In this document: one piece after another, positions 47,152 to 55,186 of the stretch | Numbering within the stretch: position 1 is the stretch's first letter | Layout of the letters: every line of letters begins with the position of its first letter | Assembly (NCBI GenBank): GCA_012744435.1 | Contig: JAAYCA010000036.1 | Coordinates: forward strand, 20,646-84,645 | DNA from: Bacteroidales bacterium | Lineage (GTDB): Bacteria; Bacteroidota; Bacteroidia; Bacteroidales; UBA932 | Direction of reading: 5' to 3' | DNA: 64,000 nucleotides | Program-made: the position numbers and the translations under genes | The notes under the pieces: generated by a model | The model's input: only the letters and a program-made list of their open reading frames with translations | Database searches by the model: none | What the model was told of the DNA's origin: nothing

Positions 47152-48423
47152 TTATTCAACAGGGATATCTTTGTTTACGTTCTTGCTGCCCTTGAAGCCA
47201 TAGAAGAAGAGGTAGCCCAGGCAGATGATGAGCAGCCAGTAGCTCTGCATCGAGCCGACCTTGTCGGCGAGGAGGTTCTGGAAGAAGGGGATGATACCAC
47301 CGCCGCAGACCAGCGTCATGAAGATGCCGGAAGCAGCCGCCGTGTATTTGCCGAGGCCCTCGACGGAGAGGTTGAAGATGGAGCCCCACATGATGGAGGT
47401 GCACAGACCGCAGAGGAACAGGAAGATCAGACTCAGGGGAACGGTGCTGCCGAAGAGCTTGAAGGTGACCGACTCGGGGATGAAAATGGCGCAGATGATA
47501 AAGAGAATGGCAACCGCGGAGGTGCACATCAACATATTGCGGCTGGAAATCTTTCCGCCGATGGCGCCTCCGCCCAGACGGCCGAGCAACATGCAGAACC
47601 AGTAGGCGCCGATGAACGTACCGGTGATGGCCGGACCGATCCAGTCAAGTCCGGAGAAGTACACGTTGGCCGTATTGGGGATACCGTTTTCGATACCCAC
47701 ATAGAAGAAGATGGCAATGGCACCCAGGATGAAGTGGCGGAAGGAAAGCGGGCTGTGCGGATCCTTGGCAACGTTGCCGGCCTTGCGCGCAGCCTTCTCC
47801 TCGGCGGTCTCCATGTGCGGCTCGGGGATGTTGGTGAAGAGGATGACCGCAAAAGCGATGGCGAAGATGGCCATGGCGATGATCATCACGGGCGCGACCT
47901 TGGCCACGGTGGCATTCTCAATGCTGCCGCCGACAAGCCAGCCCACGAACATAGGGGCAAGCGTACCGCCGATGGAGTTGCAGCTGCCGCCCCACTGGAT
48001 CAACTGATTACCCTTGTTGCCACCGCCGCCGAGCGTGTTGAGCATCGGGTTGACGACAATGTTGAGCATACACATCGAGAAACCGGCGACGAAGGCGCCG
48101 AGAACATACACGAAGAAACTCTCTGCATAGCCGGACAGGAACTGGATACCGACCCCGATGAAGCCGACGATGACGGCGGCCAGGGAGGTGAACTTGTAGC
48201 CTTTGCGGCGCAGGATGAGTCCCGCAGGAATACCCATGCAGGCATAAGCGATGAAGTTGGCGAGGGTTCCCAGCTGGCTGAGGGCCTTGCTGGCACCGAA
48301 CTGATTCGTCACGACGACACCCATCGAACCGGCGAGGTTCGTCACGAAGGCGATCATGAAGAAGAGGGCGAACATCACCACGATGGCGGGTGTGTAGTTC
48401 TGTTTTGCTGTTGTTTTGTCCAT
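47152..48423 (-). CDS. MFS sugar:H+ symporter, GluP/FucP family
   Basis: 423 residues with about 12 hydrophobic helices. FFMIAFVTNLAGSMGVVVTNQFGASKALSQLGTLANFIAYACMGIPAGLILRRKGYKFT and NQLIQWGGSCNSIGGTLAPMFVGW match the glucose/galactose and fucose permease group. A cytoplasmic loop between helices 6 and 7 is charged (ETAEEKAARKAGNVAKD). The following ROK kinase points to glucose or a related hexose as cargo. Transcribed after the acyl-CoA synthetase gene with a 25-nt gap. Confidence 0.9.
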   Translation of the reverse strand: MDKTTAKQNYTPAIVVMFALFFMIAFVTNLAGSMGVVVTNQFGASKALSQLGTLANFIAYACMGIPAGLILRRKGYKFTSLAAVIVGFIGVGIQFLSGYAESFFVYVLGAFVAGFSMCMLNIVVNPMLNTLGGGGNKGNQLIQWGGSCNSIGGTLAPMFVGWLVGGSIENATVAKVAPVMIIAMAIFAIAFAVILFTNIPEPHMETAEEKAARKAGNVAKDPHSPLSFRHFILGAIAIFFYVGIENGIPNTANVYFSGLDWIGPAITGTFIGAYWFCMLLGRLGGGAIGGKISSRNMLMCTSAVAILFIICAIFIPESVTFKLFGSTVPLSLIFLFLCGLCTSIMWGSIFNLSVEGLGKYTAAASGIFMTLVCGGGIIPFFQNLLADKVGSMQSYWLLIICLGYLFFYGFKGSKNVNKDIPVE

Positions 48424-48448
48424 TGTTGTAGATGTAAAGAATATTTAT

Positions 48449-50377
48449 TTATGACAATGATGCAATGTTCTTCTCATTGAGCAGCTGTTTGCCCTCCGGC
48501 GTGAAGGCATACCCGATGCGGTCGGCGTAATGCTCCTCGACCTTGCGGCGTACGATCTTCATCGTGGAGTTCATCATCCCGTTGGCGATGGTGTACGGCT
48601 CGTCGCAGACGATTACGGCGGCGGGGAGCCAGCGGTCCGGGAACAGGTCCGCATGCGGACCGCCCGTCCTGTAGGTGTCGATCTCGGCCTGGATCTTCTG
48701 CAGCATCGCCACCTTGCCCTCGCGGCTGGCGGGGTCGATCCCCTGCGCCCTGACGTACTCTGCGAGCGCATCCTTCTCGGGAACGAGAAGGACGACCGTG
48801 TAAGGGTCCTGGTTGTTGTGCAAGACCACCTGGGAGACGTATCTGGACACTTCCGGCAGGCTGTCCTCGAAGCCTTCTGGCGAATACTTCTCGCCGTCGG
48901 CGCCGATCAGCAGGGACTTGAAGCGGCCGGTGACGTAAAGGTAGTCGTGGTCAAAGGGGCAGATGTAACCCATGTCTCCGGTGTGCAGCCAGCCGTCGAC
49001 GACCGTCTTGGCCGTGGCTTCCGGATTCTTCCAGTAGCCGGCCATGACGTTTTCGCCGCGGATGACGATCTCGCCCTTCTGCCCGACGGGCACTTCGTTT
49101 CCCTGGTCGTCGCAGATGATGCAGTCCATCGGACGCACGATGCGGCCGGAAGAGCCGAAGAGGGCGTGTCCGGAGGAATTGGCACAGATGATCGGGGTCG
49201 CCTCGGTAAGCCCGTAGCCCTGGAACATCGGCATGCCCACGGCGCAGAAGAAGCGCTGGAGCTCGATATCGAGCAGCGCGCCGCCGCCCACGAAGAATTT
49301 CATGCGGCCGCCGAAGCTCTCGCGGACCTTCTTGAAGAGCAGTTTGTCGAAAAGGCACATCAGCGGCTTGCGCCACCAGTTGAGGAATCCGCCGCGGTTG
49401 TAGTATTCCTTGTTGTATGCGATGGCGTTCCTGAGCGCGAAGCGGAAAAGCTTCTCCGCCTTGGGGCCCCTGGCCTTGATGCCGCTCTCGATATTCTTCT
49501 TGAAATTGCGGGCGAGCGCCGGCACGGACAGCATCACGTGCGGGCGGGTCTCGCGGATCGCCACGGGGACGTTCTTCAGCGTGGCGAGGGAATTCTTGCC
49601 GATCGGCACGAAGGCGATGCTGCCGCCGTGGAACATCATGGTGTACATGCCGGCGACATGCGCGAAACAGTGGTCCAGCGGCAAGATGATCAGCATCACA
49701 TTGTTCTCCTCGATCGTGATCACGGAATTGCCCTGCTCCACGTTGGCCGTGTAGTTGCGGTGGGTGAGCAGGATGCCCTTCGGGTCGGCGGTGGTCCCGG
49801 ACGTGTAGCTGATGTTGGCATAGTCGTCGGGACCGACGGAACGGAAGCGTGCCTCGAAGTCGGCTCCGCGCTCCGCAAGGAAGGCGTCGCCCATCTTCTG
49901 GATCTCCGACATGCGGATCTCGTTTTCCTGAAGGGAATCGTAGTCGAAGGCGGTGTCGTCAAAGACGATGACCTTCCTGACGGCCGGGCACTGGGGCATG
50001 ATCTTGCGGATCTTCGGGAGCTGGTTGCCGGACACGAAAATCCATTGGGTGTCCGAGTGGCCGATGCGGAAGATCAGGTCTGCGTCGGCCCCGAGGTTCA
50101 CGGAAAGGGGCACGTCGGTGGCTCCGGCGTACATCGCGCCGAGCTCGGCGAGGACCCACATGGCGCGGCTCTCGGACAGGAGTGCGATCTTGTCGCCTTT
50201 CTCCAGGCCCAGGGCCATCAGGCCGGCGCCGATGCGGTAGGCCGTCTGGCGGGTCTGCTCCTGCGTGATCTCCTGCCAGACACCGTCCACCTTCTCGCGA
50301 AGGTAGACATGATCGGCGAACTGCCGGGTGTACTTCTCGACAAAATCGATGATGGTAGGCCGCCCGTTATTCTCCAT
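48449..50377 (-). CDS. Long-chain acyl-CoA synthetase (AMP-forming)
   Basis: 642 residues. AMP-binding P-loop ISYTSGTTADPKGILLTHRNY (about 190-210), MFQGYGLTEATPIICAN, and the adenylation/thiolation hinge WLHTGDMGYICPFDHDYLYVTGRFKSLLIGADGEKYSPEGFED. It activates a fatty acid to acyl-CoA via acyl-AMP. MLSVPALARNFKKNIESGIKARG is characteristic of the long-chain branch. The start overlaps the end of the first deoxynucleoside kinase by 11 nt, an unexpected functional pairing that may only reflect compact gene order. Confidence 0.92.
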   Translation of the reverse strand: MENNGRPTIIDFVEKYTRQFADHVYLREKVDGVWQEITQEQTRQTAYRIGAGLMALGLEKGDKIALLSESRAMWVLAELGAMYAGATDVPLSVNLGADADLIFRIGHSDTQWIFVSGNQLPKIRKIMPQCPAVRKVIVFDDTAFDYDSLQENEIRMSEIQKMGDAFLAERGADFEARFRSVGPDDYANISYTSGTTADPKGILLTHRNYTANVEQGNSVITIEENNVMLIILPLDHCFAHVAGMYTMMFHGGSIAFVPIGKNSLATLKNVPVAIRETRPHVMLSVPALARNFKKNIESGIKARGPKAEKLFRFALRNAIAYNKEYYNRGGFLNWWRKPLMCLFDKLLFKKVRESFGGRMKFFVGGGALLDIELQRFFCAVGMPMFQGYGLTEATPIICANSSGHALFGSSGRIVRPMDCIICDDQGNEVPVGQKGEIVIRGENVMAGYWKNPEATAKTVVDGWLHTGDMGYICPFDHDYLYVTGRFKSLLIGADGEKYSPEGFEDSLPEVSRYVSQVVLHNNQDPYTVVLLVPEKDALAEYVRAQGIDPASREGKVAMLQKIQAEIDTYRTGGPHADLFPDRWLPAAVIVCDEPYTIANGMMNSTMKIVRRKVEEHYADRIGYAFTPEGKQLLNEKNIASLS

Positions 50378-51005
50378 AACTCTTTTCCTTGGGTGAGAAC
50401 AGACCGTAGAGCTGGGCGTCGATCATGTCGGTGACCTTTTCGAAATCCTCCGGGTTGTTGCCGAACTTGATGTGGTCCGCGTCGATGACGAGCAGGTTGC
50501 CGGGATAGTCCTTGATCCAGTTTTCGTATTTCTCGTTCAGACCGGTGAGGTAATCGATGCGGATGCTCTTCTCGTATTCGCGGCCGCGCTTCTGGATCTG
50601 GGCGATGAGGTTGGGAATGCTCGAACGCAGGTAGATCAGCAGGTCGGGATTGCCCACCAGCGACATCATCAGGTCGAAGAGGTCGCTGTAGTTCTCGAAG
50701 TCGCGCGTGCTCATCAGGCCCATGTCATGCAGATTGGGCGCGAAGATGCGGGCGTCTTCGTAGATCGTGCGGTCCTGGATGATCACATCGTCGGTCTTGG
50801 CGATCTCAACCACGTCCTTGAAACGCTTGTTGAGGAAGTAGATCTGGAGATTGAAAGACCAGCGCTCCATGTCCTCGTAGAAATCGGACAGGTAGGGATT
50901 GAAGTCCACCGATTCGAATTTCGGGATCCAGCCGTAGTGGGCAGCCAGCATCTTGGTGAGCGTGGTCTTGCCGCTGCCGATGTTTCCTGCGATCGCAATG
51001 TGCAT
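50367..51005 (-). CDS. Deoxynucleoside kinase, copy 1
   Basis: ATG at 51005 (MHIAIAGNIGSGKTTLTKMLAAHYGW) gives 212 residues; the track start at 51161 is in the neighbouring gene. P-loop GNIGSGKTT, the substrate/catalytic motif DVIIQDRTIYEDARIF, and the lid region RGREYEKSIRIDYLTGLNEKYENWI match the dNK/dGK-dAK family. It phosphorylates deoxynucleosides for salvage. It is a paralogue of copy 2, 40 nt upstream. A TACATTTG -7 element is 26 nt before the ATG, so it may be transcribed on its own. Confidence 0.92.
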   Translation of the reverse strand: MHIAIAGNIGSGKTTLTKMLAAHYGWIPKFESVDFNPYLSDFYEDMERWSFNLQIYFLNKRFKDVVEIAKTDDVIIQDRTIYEDARIFAPNLHDMGLMSTRDFENYSDLFDLMMSLVGNPDLLIYLRSSIPNLIAQIQKRGREYEKSIRIDYLTGLNEKYENWIKDYPGNLLVIDADHIKFGNNPEDFEKVTDMIDAQLYGLFSPKEKSYGE

Positions 51006-51031
51006 ATTGTGCCTTGTTTCTTTAAAACTTA

Positions 51032-51039
51032 CAAATGTA
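51032..51039 (-). promoter_or_regulatory. -7 element of deoxynucleoside kinase copy 1
   Basis: Minus-strand TACATTTG, 26 nt before the ATG. Same octamer as before dnaX and pbpC. No TTTG -33 at 19-21 nt. Confidence 0.35.
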
Positions 51040-51045
51040 GCAGAA

Positions 51046-51660
51046 TTATTTGAATAGTCCGAAGAGTTCCGCGTCAATCTTGTCCGTAATGAACGAGAAA
51101 TCCTCGGGCCGGTTCTCGAAATCCAAGCGGTCGGCGTCGATCGCCAGCAAGCGTCCTCCATAGCGGCCGATCCACGCCTCGTAGCGCTCGTTCAGGCCGC
51201 TGAGGTACTCCAGGCTCATGCTCTGCTCGTAGTCGCGGCCGCGCTTGCGGATCTGCTCCACCAGATGGGGGACGGAGCATTTGAGGTAGATGAGCAGGTC
51301 CGGCGGATTCACCATCGACATCATCAGGCGGAAGAGCTGCATGTAGGTGTCGTAGTCCCGGTCGGAGAGATTCCCGAGGTCGTGGTTGTTGGCCACGAAG
51401 ATCTCCACGCCCTCGAGGATGGTGCGGTCCTGGATGATCACGTCGTCGGACTTGGAGATGTCCAGCAGGTCCTGGAATCGCTGCGCCAGGAAGTAGGTCT
51501 CCAGGTTGTAGGACCAGCGCGGGATGTCTTTGTAATAATCTTCCAGATAGGGGTTGTAGGTCACGGCCTCATACTTCGGCGTCCAGCCGTAGTGCGCTGC
51601 GAGCTTGCGGGTCAGCGTGGTCTTGCCGCTTCCGATGTTTCCTGCGATTCCGATGTGCAT
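51046..51660 (-). CDS. Deoxynucleoside kinase, copy 2
   Basis: ATG at 51660 (MHIGIAGNIGSGKTTLTRKLAAHYGWTPKYEAVTYNPYLEDYYKDI) gives 204 residues; the track's longer start is less likely. The catalytic motif is DVIIQDRTILEGVEIF, where copy 1 has DRTIYEDARIF, and RGRDYEQSMSLEYLSGLNERYEAWI is the lid. The tandem pair is expected to divide purine and pyrimidine, or dA and dG, salvage; which copy does which is not readable here. A TAAATTTG -7-like element is 19 nt upstream, and the MBL-fold gene is divergent. Confidence 0.92.
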   Translation of the reverse strand: MHIGIAGNIGSGKTTLTRKLAAHYGWTPKYEAVTYNPYLEDYYKDIPRWSYNLETYFLAQRFQDLLDISKSDDVIIQDRTILEGVEIFVANNHDLGNLSDRDYDTYMQLFRLMMSMVNPPDLLIYLKCSVPHLVEQIRKRGRDYEQSMSLEYLSGLNERYEAWIGRYGGRLLAIDADRLDFENRPEDFSFITDKIDAELFGLFK

Positions 51661-51679
51661 TTCTATGTGGTCAATCACA

Positions 51680-51687
51680 CAAATTTA
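51680..51687 (-). promoter_or_regulatory. -7 element of deoxynucleoside kinase copy 2
   Basis: Minus-strand TAAATTTG, 19 nt before the ATG at 51660. Confidence 0.35.
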
Positions 51688-51699
51688 ACACTTCTTTTG

Positions 51700-51707
51700 T
51701 AAATTTG
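51700..51707 (+). promoter_or_regulatory. -7 element of the MBL-fold gene
   Basis: TAAATTTG, 23 nt before the ATG at 51731; it forms a divergent pair with 51680-51687. Confidence 0.4.
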
Positions 51708-51730
51708 CCAATAATCAGGACCAAGAAATC

Positions 51731-52432
51731 ATGCTCAACATCCGATATTCCGTCTTCAATCTCTTCGAGGAGCGGACCTACGTGGTCTGGCGAGAGGGCG
51801 GCCGCTGCGTGATCGTCGATCCCGGCTGCCGCGAGGGGACCGAACTGGAGGCCCTCGACGGCCTGCTCGCGCAGGAAAACCTCACTCCGGAAGCCATCCT
51901 GCTGACCCATGGCCACATCGACCACATCTTCGGCGTGAAGCTGCTGCAGGACCGCTACGGCATCCCCGTTTACATGCATCCCGCCGACACGGCCGCACTG
52001 GAATACAACCAGCAGATGGCACGGCGATTCCGCATCCGCCTGCCGGAGGACGGCTTCCGCCGGGAGCCCCTTCGGGACGGGCAGAAACTGGAGATCGCGG
52101 ATATGTGTTTCGAGGTCATTGCCACGCCCGGCCACACCCCCGGCAGCGTCTGCTTCCTGGAGCGGGAAGAAGGGATCCTGTTCACCGGCGACACCCTGTT
52201 TGCCGGGTCCATCGGCCGCACCGACTTTCCCTACAGCGAATACGACGACGAGATCCGCTCCATCCTGGAACGCCTCCTGCCGCTCGACCCCGCCACGGTC
52301 ATCCTCCCCGGCCACGGCCCCGACTCCACCATCGGCCGCGAACGCACCGGGAATCCCTTCCTGGAGCCCTTCAACGAGCCCGAAGAAGAACCGGACGAGG
52401 AACTGGAGCCGGTGGTGATCAAGGGGGAATAG
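51731..52432 (+). CDS. MBL-fold metallo-hydrolase (glyoxalase II-like)
   Basis: 233 residues. The metal-binding motif ILLTHGHIDHIFGVKLLQDRYG, then ATPGHTPGSVCFL, FTGDTLFAGSIGRTDFPYSE and VILPGHGPDSTIGRERTGNPF give the full set of His/Asp ligands of the glyoxalase II-like branch (YcbL type). Such enzymes hydrolyse thioesters or related bonds with two zinc or iron ions; the exact substrate is open. An acidic tail (EPEEEPDEELEPVVIKGE) follows the usual end. It converges on the DUF486 gene with 3 nt between stops. Confidence 0.9.
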   Translation: MLNIRYSVFNLFEERTYVVWREGGRCVIVDPGCREGTELEALDGLLAQENLTPEAILLTHGHIDHIFGVKLLQDRYGIPVYMHPADTAALEYNQQMARRFRIRLPEDGFRREPLRDGQKLEIADMCFEVIATPGHTPGSVCFLEREEGILFTGDTLFAGSIGRTDFPYSEYDDEIRSILERLLPLDPATVILPGHGPDSTIGRERTGNPFLEPFNEPEEEPDEELEPVVIKGE

Positions 52433-52435
52433 CCC

Positions 52436-52807
52436 TTATTTCAGGAACGCGAAAAACACTGCGAGGACCAGGCAGCCGAAGGCGGCGAGGTGGTTCCAGT
52501 GGAACTGCTGGCCCTGGAAGAGGAAGTGGACGATGACCGTGAAAATGGTCAGGGAGACCACCTCCTGGATGACCTTGAGCTGCATCAGGCTGAAGGGACC
52601 GCCGTTGCCGGAGAAGCCGATGCGGTTGGCCGGGACGGTGAGGCAGTATTCGAAGAAAGCGATCCCCCAGGAGAAAAGGATAACCAGGATCAGCGGCCAG
52701 CCGGTCGAGATTTTCATCTCCTGCAGTTTCAGGTGGCCGTACCACGCAAGCGTCATGAAGACGTTCGAGCAGATCAGCATCAAGACAGTCCAAATACCTT
52801 GTTGCAT
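52436..52807 (-). CDS. DUF486 (DMT-type) membrane protein
   Basis: 123 residues with four predicted helices (WTVLMLICSNVFMTLAWYG, WPLILVILFSWGIAFFEYCL, VVSLTIFTVIVHFLF, HLAAFGCLVLAVFFAFL). VPANRIGFSGNGGPFSLMQLKVIQEVVSL is the conserved DUF486 core, related to drug/metabolite transporters of the SMR size. Function and cargo are unknown. Convergent with the MBL gene. Confidence 0.9.
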   Translation of the reverse strand: MQQGIWTVLMLICSNVFMTLAWYGHLKLQEMKISTGWPLILVILFSWGIAFFEYCLTVPANRIGFSGNGGPFSLMQLKVIQEVVSLTIFTVIVHFLFQGQQFHWNHLAAFGCLVLAVFFAFLK

Positions 52808-52844
52808 AGCGCGAATCAGAAAAAACGCGCAAATATAGAAAAAA

Positions 52845-55160
52845 TCAGCGTATGGTGAACAGGTGCGTGCGTCGGAATCCCTGCCCGTCGATCAGGGTGA
52901 GGCGGTGCTCGCCGGGCGGGGGGTCGACGTGCATCTCGTGTTCGCCCCGGGTCTGCCCGATGTACTCGTCGTCGATGTGCCAGTAGACCGTGGCCTGCGG
53001 ATCGGAATGGGCCGCGCGGAAGACCGCCCCGTTCTGCGTGCCGGACAGGCCGCGCGTGAGCACGAGGGTGATGCCGTTCTGGGGGTAGATGATATCGATG
53101 GGGTTATAATCGGACGAGGCTGCGTCGAAGAGCGGGTGCTTCGGCGGCAACGGTCTGTAATCCAAGTGTTTCTGCATATAGTACCACTCCTGCGCGGGAG
53201 GCAGCACGAAACGCACTTCGGAGCGCATCCGCTCCGGCGGGCAGCAGCTGGAATTGACCTGGTAGCGCCCTTCCGCGTCCAGATGGACCAGGCGGTGGTA
53301 ACGGCACATGTCGGGCTGCGCCTCCACGTCCGGCACCCAGAGCGTGTCGCGGTGCGGGCAGAGGTCGCTGGCGGGAAAGCCGCTCTCGTGGCAGACTTCG
53401 ATCTGCGTCATCTCGTCAGCAGGCCGGGCAAACCATCCGCCTCCACCGGACAGGGCGGAGAAAACGTCGAACATCACCGGCGAGGCATAGGAAACGCCCG
53501 TCACGCCGGCGCGGCCCTCGCCGTCGCTGTTGCCCACCCAGACGGCGACCACCCAGTCGCGCGTGACGCCCACGCTCCAGGCATCGCGGTTGCCCCAGCT
53601 CGTGCCCGTTTTCCAGGCGATCTTGCGCGCCGTCGCGAAATCCATCCAGGAAGCCTCCTCCTCGGGGCGGTTGGCGTTCGACAGCGCGTCGAACGTCAGC
53701 CACGTGGCCGCCCGGCTGATGGGGATGCGGCGCGCCGGAAGCCGGTCGCGCCGGGCATCGGCCAGATAGCCCAGATCCCCGTAGACCGGGTCGCCGGCCA
53801 GCTCCGCCGCCAGGTAATAATAGGCCCGGGCAAGGGTCTCCAGCGAGATCTCGGCGCCGCCGAGGATCAGTGACAGGCCATAATGGTCCGCATCCTTGTC
53901 GATGGTCTTGAATCCCATCTCCTGCAGGATCTCCAGGAAGCGCTCCGCGCCGAATTCTTCCAGCATGCGCACGGAAGGCACGTTGAGCGAACGCTCGATC
54001 ACCTCGTGCGCCGGCACGGCCCCGTCGAAGCTGCGGCCGTAGTTGTGCGGCGAGAAGTTGTTGTAATTATATGGGGTATCCTTGACCAGCATCGTGGGCA
54101 GGAGTTCGCCCGTCTGCAGCATGGACGCGTACAGCAGCGGCTTGAGCGTGCTGCCGCTGGAGCGCGCCGCCGGGATCATGTCCACGTCGGCGCCGCGGAC
54201 ACCCCTGGCGCAGCCGCGCGTGTTGCCGTAGTAGGCCCGGATCTCCCCGGTATGCACGTCCACCACCAGGATACCCATGTTGTCCACCAGATTGGTGCGA
54301 TAGACGTCGAAATGCCGCTGCGCGATGGCGCCCACACGCTCCTGCAGGGAGGCGTCCAGCGTGGTCCGGAAAGGGCCGTCGCCCTGTTCGCGCCGGCAGC
54401 GCTCCAGCAGGTGGTAGGCCATGTCCGGCATCGGAAGCGGTCTGTCCGGGAGCGGCTCGTCCTTGGCCAGCTGGCACTCCGTTTCGTCGATGATTCCCTT
54501 GCTCGCGAGCTTGTCCAGCAACGCGTTGCGCTTCTCCATCAGGCGGTCGCGCGAGCGTCCGGGGTGGATGAGGCCGGGGGCGTTGGGCAGCACGGCCAGC
54601 ATCGCGCTTTCCCCCCATGAGAGGTCGTCGGCGCTGCGGCCGAAATATCGCCAGGCCGCCGCTTCCAGCCCCACCACGTTGCCCCCGAAAGGAGCGTTGG
54701 AGGCATACAGGAGCAGGATTTTCCGCTTCGTGCAGCGCATCTCCAGGCGCGTGGCCAGGATCATCTCGTAGACCTTCTCGGGGAGGGTGCGCGGTGCGCC
54801 GGGACGGCTCAGGCGGATCACCTGCATGGTCAGGGTACTCGCGCCGCTGACCACTTCTCCGCGTGTGAGATTCTGCACCAGCGCCCGCCCGACGGACAGG
54901 TAGTCGATGCCCAGGTGCCACCAGAAACGCTTGTCCTCGCAGGTCACGATGCAACGGGCGAATTTGTCCGGCACATGGTCGGCCGGAGGGAAGTACCACT
55001 GGCCGTCCGCGGAGATGCGCGCGCCCATCAGCACCCCGTCCTGAGCCACGGCCGTGGCAGACAGCGGAAGCCTGAACAGATTGCGTGGCAGGCAGAACAA
55101 ATACCAAACAATCAGCAGGAAAGGAATAGAAATAAGAAGTATTTTCTTATCTTTGAACAT
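52845..55160 (-). CDS. pbpC: Penicillin-binding protein 1C
   Basis: 771 residues: one N-terminal membrane helix (KKILLISIPFLLIVWYLFCLP), GT51 transglycosylase with CEDKRFWWHLGIDYLSVGRALVQNLTRGEVVSGASTLTMQVIRLS, transpeptidase with SxxK in SSGSTLKPLLYASML, SLNVPSV, and KTGTSWGNRDAW. The C-terminal BiPBP_C domain is present (NGITLVLTRGLSGTQNGAVFRAAHSDPQATVYWHIDDEYIG). It polymerises peptidoglycan. It is divergent by 26 nt from the alpha-2-macroglobulin-like gene, a widely conserved pairing. Confidence 0.96.
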   Translation of the reverse strand: MFKDKKILLISIPFLLIVWYLFCLPRNLFRLPLSATAVAQDGVLMGARISADGQWYFPPADHVPDKFARCIVTCEDKRFWWHLGIDYLSVGRALVQNLTRGEVVSGASTLTMQVIRLSRPGAPRTLPEKVYEMILATRLEMRCTKRKILLLYASNAPFGGNVVGLEAAAWRYFGRSADDLSWGESAMLAVLPNAPGLIHPGRSRDRLMEKRNALLDKLASKGIIDETECQLAKDEPLPDRPLPMPDMAYHLLERCRREQGDGPFRTTLDASLQERVGAIAQRHFDVYRTNLVDNMGILVVDVHTGEIRAYYGNTRGCARGVRGADVDMIPAARSSGSTLKPLLYASMLQTGELLPTMLVKDTPYNYNNFSPHNYGRSFDGAVPAHEVIERSLNVPSVRMLEEFGAERFLEILQEMGFKTIDKDADHYGLSLILGGAEISLETLARAYYYLAAELAGDPVYGDLGYLADARRDRLPARRIPISRAATWLTFDALSNANRPEEEASWMDFATARKIAWKTGTSWGNRDAWSVGVTRDWVVAVWVGNSDGEGRAGVTGVSYASPVMFDVFSALSGGGGWFARPADEMTQIEVCHESGFPASDLCPHRDTLWVPDVEAQPDMCRYHRLVHLDAEGRYQVNSSCCPPERMRSEVRFVLPPAQEWYYMQKHLDYRPLPPKHPLFDAASSDYNPIDIIYPQNGITLVLTRGLSGTQNGAVFRAAHSDPQATVYWHIDDEYIGQTRGEHEMHVDPPPGEHRLTLIDGQGFRRTHLFTIR
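55148..55155 (+). promoter_or_regulatory. -7 element of the alpha-2-macroglobulin gene
   Basis: TATCTTTG fits TAnnTTTG, 31 nt before the ATG at 55187. It lies within the first codons of pbpC on the other strand. Confidence 0.4.
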
Positions 55161-55168
55161 TCAAAGAA

Positions 55169-55176
55169 CAAATGTA
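55169..55176 (-). promoter_or_regulatory. -7 element of pbpC
   Basis: Minus-strand TACATTTG ending 8 nt before the pbpC ATG; identical to the dnaX and kinase elements. Confidence 0.4.
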
Positions 55177-55186
55177 GCGATTTCCT

